A stretch of 10,138 nt of DNA from Clostridiales bacterium. GTDB lineage: Bacteria; Bacillota; Clostridia; Christensenellales; Aristaeellaceae. Both the position numbers and the translations under genes were made by a program. The stretch is from the NCBI GenBank assembly GCA_012512355.1, contig JAAZEI010000055.1, positions 1-10,138 of the forward strand, read 5' to 3'. Of the stretch, positions 1 through 8,042 are shown in pieces. Position 1 is the stretch's first letter, and every line of letters begins with the position of its first letter. Under the pieces are notes generated by a model, which searched no databases, was not told the DNA's origin, and worked only from the letters and a program-made list of their open reading frames with translations.

Positions 1-136
1 AGAAAAACCCTGTCCCCAGTGCGGCCAATATATGACCATCAAGAGACGCAAGAATGACGCGCTGCTGTTATGCTCCAACGAGGCCTGCCGCTATCGTGAA
101 CCCTATGAGGAAGAAGAATCCAAAGACGATGAGTGA
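1..136 (+). CDS. topA: DNA topoisomerase I, C-terminal end (partial)
   Basis: Only the last 44 codons are present, reading from base 2 to a TGA at 134-136. They encode a zinc-ribbon-like tail with two cysteine pairs, CPQC and CSNEAC, spaced as in the C-terminal zinc-finger repeats of type IA topoisomerases, followed by an acidic tail EEEESKDDE. The full enzyme relaxes negative supercoils by cutting and passing one DNA strand; the catalytic domains lie upstream of the window. The identification rests on this zinc finger plus its neighbour: topA directly precedes trmFO in many Firmicutes. The stop codon overlaps the trmFO start by 8 bp, so the two genes are probably translationally coupled. Confidence 0.85.
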   Translation, partial: EKPCPQCGQYMTIKRRKNDALLLCSNEACRYREPYEEEESKDDE

Positions 137-1439
137 ATTGAAAGCTTCGGTCATCGGGGCGGGTTTGGCAGGAAGCGAAGCTGCGTGGCAGCTTCTCAGG
201 CGTGGTATTTCTGTTACACTTTATGACATGAAACCGCATAAAAAAAGCCCCGCTCATCATGAAGACTATTTTGCTGAGCTGGTTTGCTCAAACTCTTTGC
301 GCTCTGACAGGCTGCAAAATGCGGCAGGGCTGATCAAAGAAGAAATGCGTAAGCTTGATTCACTTATTATGATGGCTGCTGATCAGTCTCGGGTTCCCGC
401 AGGCGGCGCGCTGGCTGTTGACCGCGACATCTTTTCAAATTTTATAACCGAGCAGCTAAGGCGTCATCCAAAACTTACCTATATATCTCAGGAAATAATC
501 GATTTACCTTCGGCCAATACCATTATTGCCACAGGTCCTTTGACGTCAGATGCTTTAAGTCAGGCCATAGCAGAACTTCCGCAGGTGGATGCCTTGCATT
601 TTTATGACGCCGCAGCACCCATTGTCACAAAAGAATCAGTGGACATGTCCCTGGCTTTTATGGCCTCACGCTATGGTCGGGGAGATGATGATTATATCAA
701 CTGCCCGATGAGCCGGGATGAGTACGAAGCTTTTTATAAGGAATTGTTAGAGGCTCAGACTGCACCCATACATGGTTTTGAAGAAAGCAAGGTATTTGAA
801 AGCTGCATACCTGTTGAGTCTCTGGCAAAGCGCGGAGAGATGACCTTAGCCTTCGGTCCCTTAAAACCTGTAGGCCTCATTGATCCCAGAACAGGGAAAC
901 AGCCTTATGCCGTGTTACAGCTGAGGCGGGATGATGCGTCTGACAGTTTATATAATTTGGTTGGTTTCCAGACGAGGCTTAAATTTTCAGAGCAAAAACG
1001 CGTTTTTGGCATGATTCCCGGATTGGGGCAAGCAGAGTATGCAAGATACGGTGTCATGCACCGAAACACCTTTCTCAACAGTCCAGCTATTTTGGACTCA
1101 CAATTTATGATGAAAGAGACGGATGGACTCTATTTTGCCGGTCAGATGACAGGTGTGGAAGGGTATATTGAAAGTGCCGCATCGGGTTTGTGTGCGGGTA
1201 TCCATTTGGGCCTCAGATTGCTTTCACAGCCTGAGATTATTTTTCCGCCGACCACTGCACTGGGTGCACTCTCACGCTATGTATCGACATATAATCGTCA
1301 TTATCAGCCCATGCATATTTCCTTTGGTCTCATTGAGCCTTTAAAAGAAAAGGTGCGAAATAAAGAACAGCGGTATTTAAAAGTCGCAGAGCTTGCTTTG
1401 CGCACAATCGATGAAATGAAAAACTCTTCTCTTATTTAA
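129..1439 (+). CDS. trmFO: methylenetetrahydrofolate--tRNA-(uracil-5-)-methyltransferase TrmFO
   Basis: This FAD-dependent enzyme makes 5-methyluridine at position 54 of the tRNA T-loop, using methylenetetrahydrofolate as carbon donor. With the start at 129 the protein has 436 residues, the usual family length. The FAD-binding Rossmann motif VIGAGLAGSE is at residues 8-17. The two cysteines described as functionally important in Bacillus subtilis TrmFO (C53, C226) fall at the same numbers here, in AELVCSNSLR and ESCIPVE, which supports this start. A C-terminal FAD-contact region contains FAGQMTGVEGYIESAASG. The frame is open further upstream (ATGs at 54 and 105), but those starts would add unrelated residues read out of frame through topA. 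The ATG lies inside the topA stop region (ATGAGTGA), with only a distant purine-rich stretch (GAGGAAGAAG, 107-116) as ribosome binding site, suggesting coupling to topA translation. Confidence 0.96.
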   Translation: MSELKASVIGAGLAGSEAAWQLLRRGISVTLYDMKPHKKSPAHHEDYFAELVCSNSLRSDRLQNAAGLIKEEMRKLDSLIMMAADQSRVPAGGALAVDRDIFSNFITEQLRRHPKLTYISQEIIDLPSANTIIATGPLTSDALSQAIAELPQVDALHFYDAAAPIVTKESVDMSLAFMASRYGRGDDDYINCPMSRDEYEAFYKELLEAQTAPIHGFEESKVFESCIPVESLAKRGEMTLAFGPLKPVGLIDPRTGKQPYAVLQLRRDDASDSLYNLVGFQTRLKFSEQKRVFGMIPGLGQAEYARYGVMHRNTFLNSPAILDSQFMMKETDGLYFAGQMTGVEGYIESAASGLCAGIHLGLRLLSQPEIIFPPTTALGALSRYVSTYNRHYQPMHISFGLIEPLKEKVRNKEQRYLKVAELALRTIDEMKNSSLI

Positions 1440-1454
1440 CAGCAGGAGGCAAAC

Positions 1455-1988
1455 ATGGCTTTAAAAGGGACAACAATTTGCGGGGTCAAGCGTGACGGTC
1501 TGGTTGCCATCGCGGGTGACGGGCAGGTAACCATGGGTGAGAATACCATATTTAAAAGCTCAGCCCGTAAAGTGCGCCGCATTTATCAGGATAAAGTGGT
1601 GGTAGGGTTTGCGGGCACAGTGGCCGACGCCTATGCCCTGAGCGACCGATTCGAAGAAAAACTGACGCAATACGGCGGCAATCTGGAGCGTGCTGCAGTT
1701 GAATTGGCACAGGAATGGCGCAGTGACAAAGCGCTTCGTAAACTCGAAGCAATGCTGATTGCTGCAAACAAAGAGAGCCTGCTGATTATTTCAGGAACGG
1801 GTGAGGTGATTGAGCCGGATGATGGTGTTTGCGCCATTGGCTCTGGTGGCAATTTTGCTTTGGCAGCCGCAAGAGCTCTTTTGCAAAACTCAGATTTATC
1901 TGCGCATGATATTGCCCTGAAGTCTCTGCACATTGCGGCCTCCATTTGTGTGTTCACCAATGATCAGATTTATGTGGAGGACGTATGA
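1455..1988 (+). CDS. hslV: ATP-dependent protease subunit HslV (ClpQ)
   Basis: HslV is the proteolytic core of the two-part HslUV (ClpYQ) protease, a stack of two hexameric rings related to proteasome beta subunits. The 177-residue length is normal. The N-terminus MALKG-TTI places the likely catalytic threonine at residue 6, so a five-residue propeptide ending in Gly must be removed rather than only the initiator Met. Other visible motifs are AGDGQVT (D22 aligning with catalytic-site Asp17 of mature E. coli HslV), ARKVRR (K39 aligning with Lys33) and [16 protein letters not shown] strong ribosome binding site, AGGAGG, sits at 1444-1449, and the gene follows trmFO by 15 bp. The stop overlaps the hslU start (ATGA), as expected for subunits made in fixed ratio. 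In B. subtilis the homologue ClpQ has been described with an N-terminal serine; here the chemistry appears to be the threonine type. Confidence 0.97.
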   Translation: MALKGTTICGVKRDGLVAIAGDGQVTMGENTIFKSSARKVRRIYQDKVVVGFAGTVADAYALSDRFEEKLTQYGGNLERAAVELAQEWRSDKALRKLEAMLIAANKESLLIISGTGEVIEPDDGVCAIGSGGNFALAAARALLQNSDLSAHDIALKSLHIAASICVFTNDQIYVEDV

Positions 1989-3352
1989 TAAAAGAATTAA
2001 CGCCAAGAGAAGTCGTCCGGGAGCTTGACCGGTATATCGTCGGTCAGGATGAAGCAAAGCGCATGGTGGCCATTGCTTTGCGCAACCGCTATCGCAGATC
2101 AAAAGTAGAACAGGAAATGCGCGAAGAAATATATCCCAAAAACATCCTGATGGTTGGTCCGACCGGCGTTGGAAAAACAGAAATCGCAAGGCGTCTGGCG
2201 AAACTGGTCAATGCACCTTTTGTAAAAGTAGAGGCCACCAAATTTACTGAAGTCGGCTATGTTGGACGGGATGTTGAGGGCATTGTGCGCGATTTGGTCG
2301 AAAATGCTGTTCGCATGGTCAAGGACGAGCATGCAGAGCGGGTTAAAACCAGGGCAGAAGTTTTGGCAGAGGACAGGCTGGTGAGCCTGCTGACCAATCC
2401 GCCTAAAAAGTCAGCGCAAAATCCGATTGATATTCTGCTTGGGAGCCGCAATAAGGAGCAGGAACCCAGCGAGGAAGAACAGCAGCGCCTGTCAGGCAAA
2501 CGATCAGAAATTCTCGAACAACTGCGTAACGGCGAGCTTGAGGAAAGAGAGATCCAGGTTGAAGTGGAAGAGGCTGCTCCTCAACTGGAAGTGGGCGGCA
2601 ATGCCATCAATATCGGCGATATGATGGGGGGCATCATGCCCAAGAAAACCAAGCTGCGCCACGTGAAAGTAAAAGAAGCCAGAAAAATACTCATCTCAGA
2701 AGAATCCCAAAAATTGATTGACGAAGATGCGGTTAAAGAAGAAGCAGTTCGACGCAGTGAACAGCAGGGCATTGTCTTTCTCGATGAGATTGATAAGATA
2801 GCAGGGCGGTCCAGCGGTCATGGCCCGGATGTATCACGTGAAGGGGTCCAGCGGGATATCCTGCCCATTGTGGAAGGCAGCACTGTCAACACAAAGTACG
2901 GCGCTGTGAGAACAGACTTTATCCTCTTCATCGCAGCAGGTGCTTTTCATGTCGCTAAAATCAGCGATTTGATTCCCGAGCTGCAGGGACGCTTTCCGGT
3001 GCATGTTAAACTCAAATCCCTCAACCGGGAAGACTTTATCCGCATTTTGACGCATCCCGATAATGCGCTCACCCGCCAATATGCGGCTTTGCTTGAAGTG
3101 GATAAAGTGAAATTGAGCTTCGATCAGGAAGCACTTGAAGAAATCGCAGATGCCGCCAGCAATGCCAATGAAATGGGAGAAAACATAGGAGCCAGAAGGC
3201 TGCACGGTGTTTTTGAAGAACTGCTGGAAGATATATCCTACAATGCCGGCGGTGAAGATATGCCCGATGTTGAACTAAACATCACAGCGGATTATGTCAG
3301 AAAACACGTTTCCGCCGCTAAAAAAGCAGATTTAAAAAAGTATATATTGTAA
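1985..3352 (+). CDS. hslU: ATP-dependent protease ATPase subunit HslU (ClpY)
   Basis: HslU is the AAA+ unfoldase that feeds substrates into HslV. The 455 residues show all expected parts: Walker A GPTGVGKT (58-65), pore loop GYVG (91-94) that grips substrate, a charged intermediate (I) domain around 110-240 rich in Glu and Lys, Walker B IVFLDEID (263-270), the arginine-finger segment LQGRFP (R336) and sensor-2 GARRL (402-406). The C-terminus DLKKYIL matches the hydrophobic tail that docks into HslV and activates it. The start ATG overlaps the hslV stop by 4 bp, with GTGGAGGA just upstream as ribosome binding site inside the hslV coding end. No codY gene follows, unlike the Bacillus cluster; a hairpin lies 12 bp after the stop. 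Confidence 0.98.
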   Translation: MIKELTPREVVRELDRYIVGQDEAKRMVAIALRNRYRRSKVEQEMREEIYPKNILMVGPTGVGKTEIARRLAKLVNAPFVKVEATKFTEVGYVGRDVEGIVRDLVENAVRMVKDEHAERVKTRAEVLAEDRLVSLLTNPPKKSAQNPIDILLGSRNKEQEPSEEEQQRLSGKRSEILEQLRNGELEEREIQVEVEEAAPQLEVGGNAINIGDMMGGIMPKKTKLRHVKVKEARKILISEESQKLIDEDAVKEEAVRRSEQQGIVFLDEIDKIAGRSSGHGPDVSREGVQRDILPIVEGSTVNTKYGAVRTDFILFIAAGAFHVAKISDLIPELQGRFPVHVKLKSLNREDFIRILTHPDNALTRQYAALLEVDKVKLSFDQEALEEIADAASNANEMGENIGARRLHGVFEELLEDISYNAGGEDMPDVELNITADYVRKHVSAAKKADLKKYIL

Positions 3353-3364
3353 TGATTTGTGTCT

Positions 3365-3409
3365 AAACCCCCTGTACATCCTTTTATTATGTGGATGCGC
3401 AGGGGGTTT
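3365..3409 (+). terminator. strong hairpin after hslU, probable transcription terminator
   Basis: A perfect 10-bp stem pairs AAACCCCCTG (3365-3374) with CAGGGGGTTT (3400-3409). After a G-U pair and one mismatch it continues with CATCC (3377-3381) pairing GGATG (3393-3397), leaving an 11-base A/T-rich loop. Position 12 bp after the hslU stop and before a promoter suggests a terminator for the topA-hslU block. The 3' U-tract is only three bases (TTT then GGG), so termination may be weak or factor-assisted. The stem carries AAA on one side and TTT on the other. Confidence 0.65.
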
Positions 3410-3421
3410 GGGCATGCATGC

Positions 3422-3450
3422 TTGCGATGGCTTGGCTCCACATGTATAAT
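3422..3450 (+). promoter_or_regulatory. sigma-A-type promoter for secA operon
   Basis: A perfect -10 box TATAAT (3445-3450) lies exactly 17 bp after TTGCGA (3422-3427), which matches four of six consensus -35 bases. The predicted transcript start is near 3457, giving a short leader of about 25 bases that includes AAAGGAG (3469-3475), the secA ribosome binding site. A 10-bp palindrome GCATGCATGC (3412-3421) abuts the -35 box. The site sits directly after the hslU hairpin, consistent with a new transcription unit. Confidence 0.7.
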
Positions 3451-3482
3451 GATTAGTGGCATAAAGCTAAAGGAGAACCATC

Positions 3483-6200
3483 ATGTTAAAAAAATTAAAG
3501 TCGATCTTTGGGCTGGGGCCTGAGGTACAGCTAAAGCCGCTGAAGAAGATCGCTGATAGCGTTGATATATTGGAAGATGAGTATAAGGCTCTTAGTGATG
3601 AAGAGTTGGCCGCTAAGACAGCCCAATTTAAGCAGCGCATTGCAGATGGTTCGACACTTGATGAGCTGCTGCCTGAAGCCTTCGCAACTGTCAGGGAAGC
3701 AGCCTGGCGTATCCTGGGCCTGCGTCCTTTTTATGTACAGCTCATCGGCGGGGTTGTTCTTCACCAGGGACGTATTGCTGAGATGAAGACGGGTGAAGGA
3801 AAAACTCTTACTGCATGTTTGCCTGCATATCTAAATGCTCTCAGCGGCAAAGGGGTGCATATCGTCACAGTCAATGACTATCTTGCCAAGTTTCAAGGCG
3901 AGGATATGGGAAAACTCTTTCGCTTTTTAGGCATGGACGTGGGCGTCATTGTCCATGACCTGAGCAATGAGCAGCGCAGGGAAGCTTATGAGTGTGATAT
4001 CACTTATGGAACAAACAACGAAATGGGTTTTGATTACCTTCGCGACAACATGGTCATTTATCGAAAAGACATGGTGCAGCGCGAGCATAATTACGCCATC
4101 GTTGATGAAGTCGACTCTATTTTGATTGATGAAGCCCGCACGCCTCTGATTATTTCGGGACAGGGCGATAAACCTACCGAGATGTACGAGAAAGCCGATC
4201 GTTTTGTCAGCAGGCTCAAGGATGAATCGGACTATACTGTTGAAGAAAAAGAAAAGAGCGTTGTTTTTACTGAGGAAGGGACGACAAAAGCAGAGGCTGC
4301 GTTTGGGATAACAAACCTTTCAGACCTTGAGAACAATGAGCTTAATCATTATCTCATTCAGGCTTTAAAAGCAAACGTTCTGATGAAACGTGATATTGAC
4401 TATGTTGTTCAAAATGATGAAGTTGTCATCGTTGATGAGTTTACAGGCCGCCTCATGGTAGGACGGCGCTATTCAGACGGTTTGCATCAGGCGATTGAGG
4501 CCAAAGAGAAAGTAAAAGTTGAGCGTGAATCAAAAACACTGGCGACCATCACTTTCCAAAATTACTTTCGTATGTATGGCAAACTTTCAGGCATGACGGG
4601 CACAGCAAAGACTGAAGAAGAAGAGTTTCAGGGCATTTACGGCCTGGATGTTGTGCAGGTGCCGACGAATATGCCCATGATTCGCGATGATTTAAACGAT
4701 GTTGTCTATCGCGGAAAAAAAGGCAAGTTTGACGCTGTGATAGAAGAAATTATTAAAAGGCACGCTACCGGTCAGCCCTTGTTGGTCGGTACGATATCTG
4801 TGGATATTTCAGAGATGCTCAGCCGCATGCTGAGCCTTCGCGGTGTGACACATGAGGTTCTGAATGCCAAACATCACGCCAAAGAAGCATCCATCGTAGC
4901 ACAAGCAGGTCATTATGCAGCGGTCACCATTGCCACCAACATGGCAGGCCGAGGTACAGACATTCTGCTTGGCGGCAATCCTGACTTTTTGGCAAGGCGC
5001 GCCATGGCACGGGAAGATTTTTCCCAAGCCATGATTGAAGCAGCCACAGGTCAGAATGAAAATGTTGAGCCGGAAGTCCTGGATGCGAGGAAGCGTTTTC
5101 ATGAGCTGCGCGAAGGTTTTAAAAAGACAACAGATAAAGAGCATGAACAGGTGGTCCAGGTGGGCGGTTTGCATATCATCGGCACAGAGCGCCATGAAAG
5201 CCGCCGCATCGACAACCAGCTGCGCGGCCGTGCTGGCAGACAGGGAGATCCGGGGTCATCTCAGTTTTTTATCTCGCTTGAAGATGACCTGATGCGCTTG
5301 TTTGGCGGAGAGCGCATTCAGCCGCTCATCGCAAAATTAGGGATGGAAGAAAATGTACCGCTTGAAGCGGGATTGTTGACAAAGCAGATAGAAAACGCTC
5401 AAAAACGCATTGAAAGCCGCAACTATGAGATCAGAAAAAGTGTTCTGCGCTATGACGATGTGATGAATCAGCAGCGTGAACTGATTTATAAACAGCGCCG
5501 TCAGGTCCTGGAAGGTGAAAACATGAAAGACACCATCCAAGCTATGACTGAAAAGCTGATTACAGAAGCAGTGGAACGCTATTGTGCCGGAGATAATAAG
5601 GATTGGGATATTGCGGGTCTTGGTGAATATATGGAGCGGATGTCCATTCCGGCGGGCACTTTTGCCGCAAACCAGTCTGCTATGCAAAACTTTGATACCC
5701 AGGGCATGGGAGCTTTCCTCAAGAAAGCTGCAGAAACATTTTATTCAAAAAGAGAAGAAGCAATCACGGGGCTGGGCATTGATATGCGTGAACTTGAGCG
5801 CAATATTCTGCTGCGAAGTGTTGATACCCGCTGGATGGATCACATTGATGCCATGGACATGCTGCGTGACGGTATCGGATTGCGCGCTTACGCGCAGCGC
5901 GACCCTGTCAACGAATATAAGATGGAAAGCTACGACATGTTTGATGAAATGGTGCGTCTGCTGCAGGAAGATACTGTGCACGCCCTCTATCAGCTGCGCA
6001 TTGAAAAAGCACCCGAACGCAAGGAAGTGGCAAAACCTACCCGTGCTATGGGAAGTGAGCAAAATGCCCCTGCAGCATCCAAAGGCAGCATACCAGCTGC
6101 TCGTAAGGGCGAAAAAATCGGAAGAAACAGTCCCTGTCCTTGCGGCAGTGGGAAGAAATATAAGAATTGCCATGGCAGCAATACCGGCGCGGCTGAGTAA
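3483..6200 (+). CDS. secA: preprotein translocase ATPase SecA
   Basis: SecA is the motor that pushes unfolded preproteins through the SecYEG channel at the cytoplasmic membrane. The 905-residue length is that of a full SecA1. Visible elements are Walker A MKTGEGKT (101-108), the DEAD-like Walker B segment [15 protein letters not shown] (from residue 207), the preprotein cross-linking region that follows, the second nucleotide-binding fold with [12 protein letters not shown] and [12 protein letters not shown], the helical scaffold and wing with [16 protein letters not shown], a low-complexity linker rich in Ala, Lys and Arg, and a zinc-binding tail [14 protein letters not shown] (C885, C887, C896, H897) that normally binds SecB or ribosomes and lipids. 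An intact tail argues for the housekeeping SecA rather than an accessory SecA2. AAAGGAG precedes the ATG. It is the first gene of the probable secA-prfB-lit-tsaD operon. Confidence 0.99.
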   Translation: MLKKLKSIFGLGPEVQLKPLKKIADSVDILEDEYKALSDEELAAKTAQFKQRIADGSTLDELLPEAFATVREAAWRILGLRPFYVQLIGGVVLHQGRIAEMKTGEGKTLTACLPAYLNALSGKGVHIVTVNDYLAKFQGEDMGKLFRFLGMDVGVIVHDLSNEQRREAYECDITYGTNNEMGFDYLRDNMVIYRKDMVQREHNYAIVDEVDSILIDEARTPLIISGQGDKPTEMYEKADRFVSRLKDESDYTVEEKEKSVVFTEEGTTKAEAAFGITNLSDLENNELNHYLIQALKANVLMKRDIDYVVQNDEVVIVDEFTGRLMVGRRYSDGLHQAIEAKEKVKVERESKTLATITFQNYFRMYGKLSGMTGTAKTEEEEFQGIYGLDVVQVPTNMPMIRDDLNDVVYRGKKGKFDAVIEEIIKRHATGQPLLVGTISVDISEMLSRMLSLRGVTHEVLNAKHHAKEASIVAQAGHYAAVTIATNMAGRGTDILLGGNPDFLARRAMAREDFSQAMIEAATGQNENVEPEVLDARKRFHELREGFKKTTDKEHEQVVQVGGLHIIGTERHESRRIDNQLRGRAGRQGDPGSSQFFISLEDDLMRLFGGERIQPLIAKLGMEENVPLEAGLLTKQIENAQKRIESRNYEIRKSVLRYDDVMNQQRELIYKQRRQVLEGENMKDTIQAMTEKLITEAVERYCAGDNKDWDIAGLGEYMERMSIPAGTFAANQSAMQNFDTQGMGAFLKKAAETFYSKREEAITGLGIDMRELERNILLRSVDTRWMDHIDAMDMLRDGIGLRAYAQRDPVNEYKMESYDMFDEMVRLLQEDTVHALYQLRIEKAPERKEVAKPTRAMGSEQNAPAASKGSIPAARKGEKIGRNSPCPCGSGKKYKNCHGSNTGAAE

Positions 6201-6222
6201 TTAATCAAACTTAGGAGACAGT

Positions 6223-7323
6223 ATGATCGTTGGATTAGAGAAATATAGCTTAGAACTCAGTCAAATAAAAGACCGCTTGCTTGAAGTTGGCGATGGCCTG
6301 AACATCAGCCAGATGGAGCAAGAGCTTCTTGAACTAAAAGAGGAAATGAACTCCCCTAATTTTTGGGATGACCTGGATAGATCGCGCGCTGTGAATCAGC
6401 GTATTTCGGCTATTGAAACTAAAATCGAGCATTATGACAGTTTAAAAGAAATGTGTGATGATATAGTCACTATGCTCGAACTTTCCCAGGACGAAGGCGA
6501 CCAGTCTATGGCCGATGAAGCGGCCAGTGAATTGGAAAAACTCGAACATCAAGTTGATATGCTGGCGCTTGAAACGCTTATGCGAGGAGATTATGATGAG
6601 AACGATGCGATTCTCTCTTTGCATGCTGGGGCTGGCGGCACAGAAGCACAGGACTGGACGCAGATGCTTTATCGCATGTATACTCGTTACTGCGAGCGTT
6701 CCGGCTTCAAAGTAAGTTTGCTTGATTACCTGGATGGTGATGAAGCCGGTACTAAATCGGTGACTTTTGAAGTAAGCGGCCCCAATGCCTATGGCTATCT
6801 CAGAGGAGAAAAAGGCGTGCACCGACTGGTGAGGATCAGTCCTTTTGATTCCAATGCCCGCAGACACACTTCATTCTCCTCACTTGATGTAGCGCCCGTT
6901 ATCGAGGATGATGGCAAACTGGTCATTGACATGGAAGAGGTGAGGGTTGATACCTATCGTTCAACGGGAGCGGGCGGTCAGCATGTCAACAAAACAGACT
7001 CTGCCGTCAGGCTGACACATATGCCTTCAGGCATTGTGGTCGCCTGCCAAAATGAGCGCAGCCAGGTACAAAACAAAGAAAAGGCCTTGCAAATGCTTCG
7101 CGCAAAGTTAATTGAACTGCGAGAGCGCGAAAAAGAAGAGCAGATGGCAGACATCAAGGGTGAGATGAAGAAAATCGAGTGGGGCAGCCAGATACGCTCC
7201 TATGTCTTTCAGCCTTATACGATGGTCAAGGACCATCGCACCGGTTATGAATCCGGAAATATCGAGGATGTTATGGATGGCAACATAGACGGCTTCATCA
7301 CTGCTTATTTAAAAATGCAGTAA
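6223..7323 (+). CDS. prfB: peptide chain release factor 2 (no programmed frameshift)
   Basis: RF2 reads UGA and UAA stop codons on the ribosome and triggers peptide release. The 366-residue protein has an N-terminal helical domain, the stop-codon recognition tripeptide SPF (206-208, in RISPFDSNARRHTS) and the catalytic GGQ (251-253, in STGAGGQHVN), whose glutamine is normally methylated by PrmC. SPF rather than the PxT motif marks it as RF2, not RF1. In most bacteria prfB has an in-frame TGA near codon 25 that is bypassed by +1 frameshifting, usually at CTT TGA C. Here the corresponding place, GDGLN at residues 23-27, reads CTG AAC (6298-6303) and the whole gene is one frame. TAGGAG (6212-6217) supports the ATG at 6223. 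It follows secA by 22 bp, a classic pairing, and its TAA overlaps the next ATG by one base. Confidence 0.98.
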   Translation: MIVGLEKYSLELSQIKDRLLEVGDGLNISQMEQELLELKEEMNSPNFWDDLDRSRAVNQRISAIETKIEHYDSLKEMCDDIVTMLELSQDEGDQSMADEAASELEKLEHQVDMLALETLMRGDYDENDAILSLHAGAGGTEAQDWTQMLYRMYTRYCERSGFKVSLLDYLDGDEAGTKSVTFEVSGPNAYGYLRGEKGVHRLVRISPFDSNARRHTSFSSLDVAPVIEDDGKLVIDMEEVRVDTYRSTGAGGQHVNKTDSAVRLTHMPSGIVVACQNERSQVQNKEKALQMLRAKLIELREREKEEQMADIKGEMKKIEWGSQIRSYVFQPYTMVKDHRTGYESGNIEDVMDGNIDGFITAYLKMQ

Positions 7324-8042
7324 TGCGCAAAAGAATGATGCTTTTGCACATGGCTTTAATTTTTTTGCTTGTTTTTTGCTTTATAGCTTTTGCGGCGGGC
7401 TTGATTGCGGATCAAGCGCTTGATGAGAGCCGGATGCTTGATAAAATGATTGAATATGCCGACACTTCTTTAACACAGGTTGATATGGCTGAGTATCCCA
7501 AGCTAGTTTCATCCATTACAGGGTATCTCAGCGGGAGGTTTGATACAGCCCAGGTCGATGTCATTAAAGGGGACAGAATGGTCCCTGCTTTTACAGACAA
7601 TGAGCTCCTGCATCTGCGTGATATCAAAGATCTGCTGGGGCTTTCGCACACGTTGAAACATATGGCCTTAACTCTTATAATATCTTCTTTCATTCTTAGT
7701 TTTCCTTTGAAGAAAAAGGAACCAATTTTATTTGGGGAGATAAAACCGCTCGTCATTTTCAATTGGGCAGCTGGGATAATTTTAGCTATTCTGATGGGTG
7801 TTTTTTTGTGGGGTTTCATAGATTTTGAAAATCTGTTCATCGCTTTTCATCAGCTGTTATTTCGAAACGATTTATGGCTTCTTGATCCCCAGACAGATCT
7901 TTTGCTTCAGCTGATGCCGCTTGGTTTTTTCATTTCTTATGGTGTGGATATCATCAAGCAAAATGGCGTACTAATTATTTTATTGCCAGTGGCCTTGGCT
8001 GCCCTTAACATCATCAAGAGGCGACAACATGAAATATCGTGA
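7323..8042 (+). CDS. TIGR01906/DUF1461 family membrane protein, Lit-like lipoprotein acyltransferase candidate
   Basis: The 239-residue protein has four likely membrane helices (about 7-28, 112-128, 144-165, 213-230). Charged ends MRKR, LKKKE and IKRR would all face the cytoplasm, leaving two outside loops. Conserved-looking motifs in these loops are FTDNELLHLRDIKDLL (His97) and FIAFHQLLFRNDLWLLDP (His176). This pattern matches the TIGR01906/DUF1461 family, which includes Lit, the intramolecular transacylase that moves an acyl chain of the lipoprotein diacylglyceryl group to the N-terminal cysteine, giving lyso-form lipoproteins; Lit uses two outward-facing histidines at a similar spacing. 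Family membership is recognised from memory of the motifs; the enzymatic role is inferred, since not all members are tested. Start ATG overlaps the prfB stop (TAATG), and no separate ribosome binding site is evident beyond coding-end purines, so translation is probably coupled. Confidence 0.75.
   Translation: MRKRMMLLHMALIFLLVFCFIAFAAGLIADQALDESRMLDKMIEYADTSLTQVDMAEYPKLVSSITGYLSGRFDTAQVDVIKGDRMVPAFTDNELLHLRDIKDLLGLSHTLKHMALTLIISSFILSFPLKKKEPILFGEIKPLVIFNWAAGIILAILMGVFLWGFIDFENLFIAFHQLLFRNDLWLLDPQTDLLLQLMPLGFFISYGVDIIKQNGVLIILLPVALAALNIIKRRQHEIS

Noticed and set aside
54..128. Upstream extension of trmFO
   Set aside because: It overlaps the topA zinc-finger codons in another frame, and starting at 129 puts the two key cysteines at 53 and 226 as in B. 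subtilis TrmFO.
5745..6173. A 142-codon minus-strand open frame opposite secA
   Set aside because: Antisense shadow of secA with cysteine- and phenylalanine-rich nonsense-like composition and no start signals.
5584..6204. A 206-codon plus-strand open frame within the 3' part of secA
   Set aside because: It is the alternative frame of a fully conserved secA; its translation has no recognisable domain and no ribosome binding site.
6442..6867. A 141-codon minus-strand open frame opposite prfB
   Set aside because: Lies fully within conserved prfB coding sequence; no recognisable motif or ribosome binding site.
7412..7840. A 142-codon minus-strand open frame opposite the Lit-like gene
   Set aside because: The plus-strand frame has coherent membrane topology, family motifs and operon overlaps; the antisense frame has none of these.
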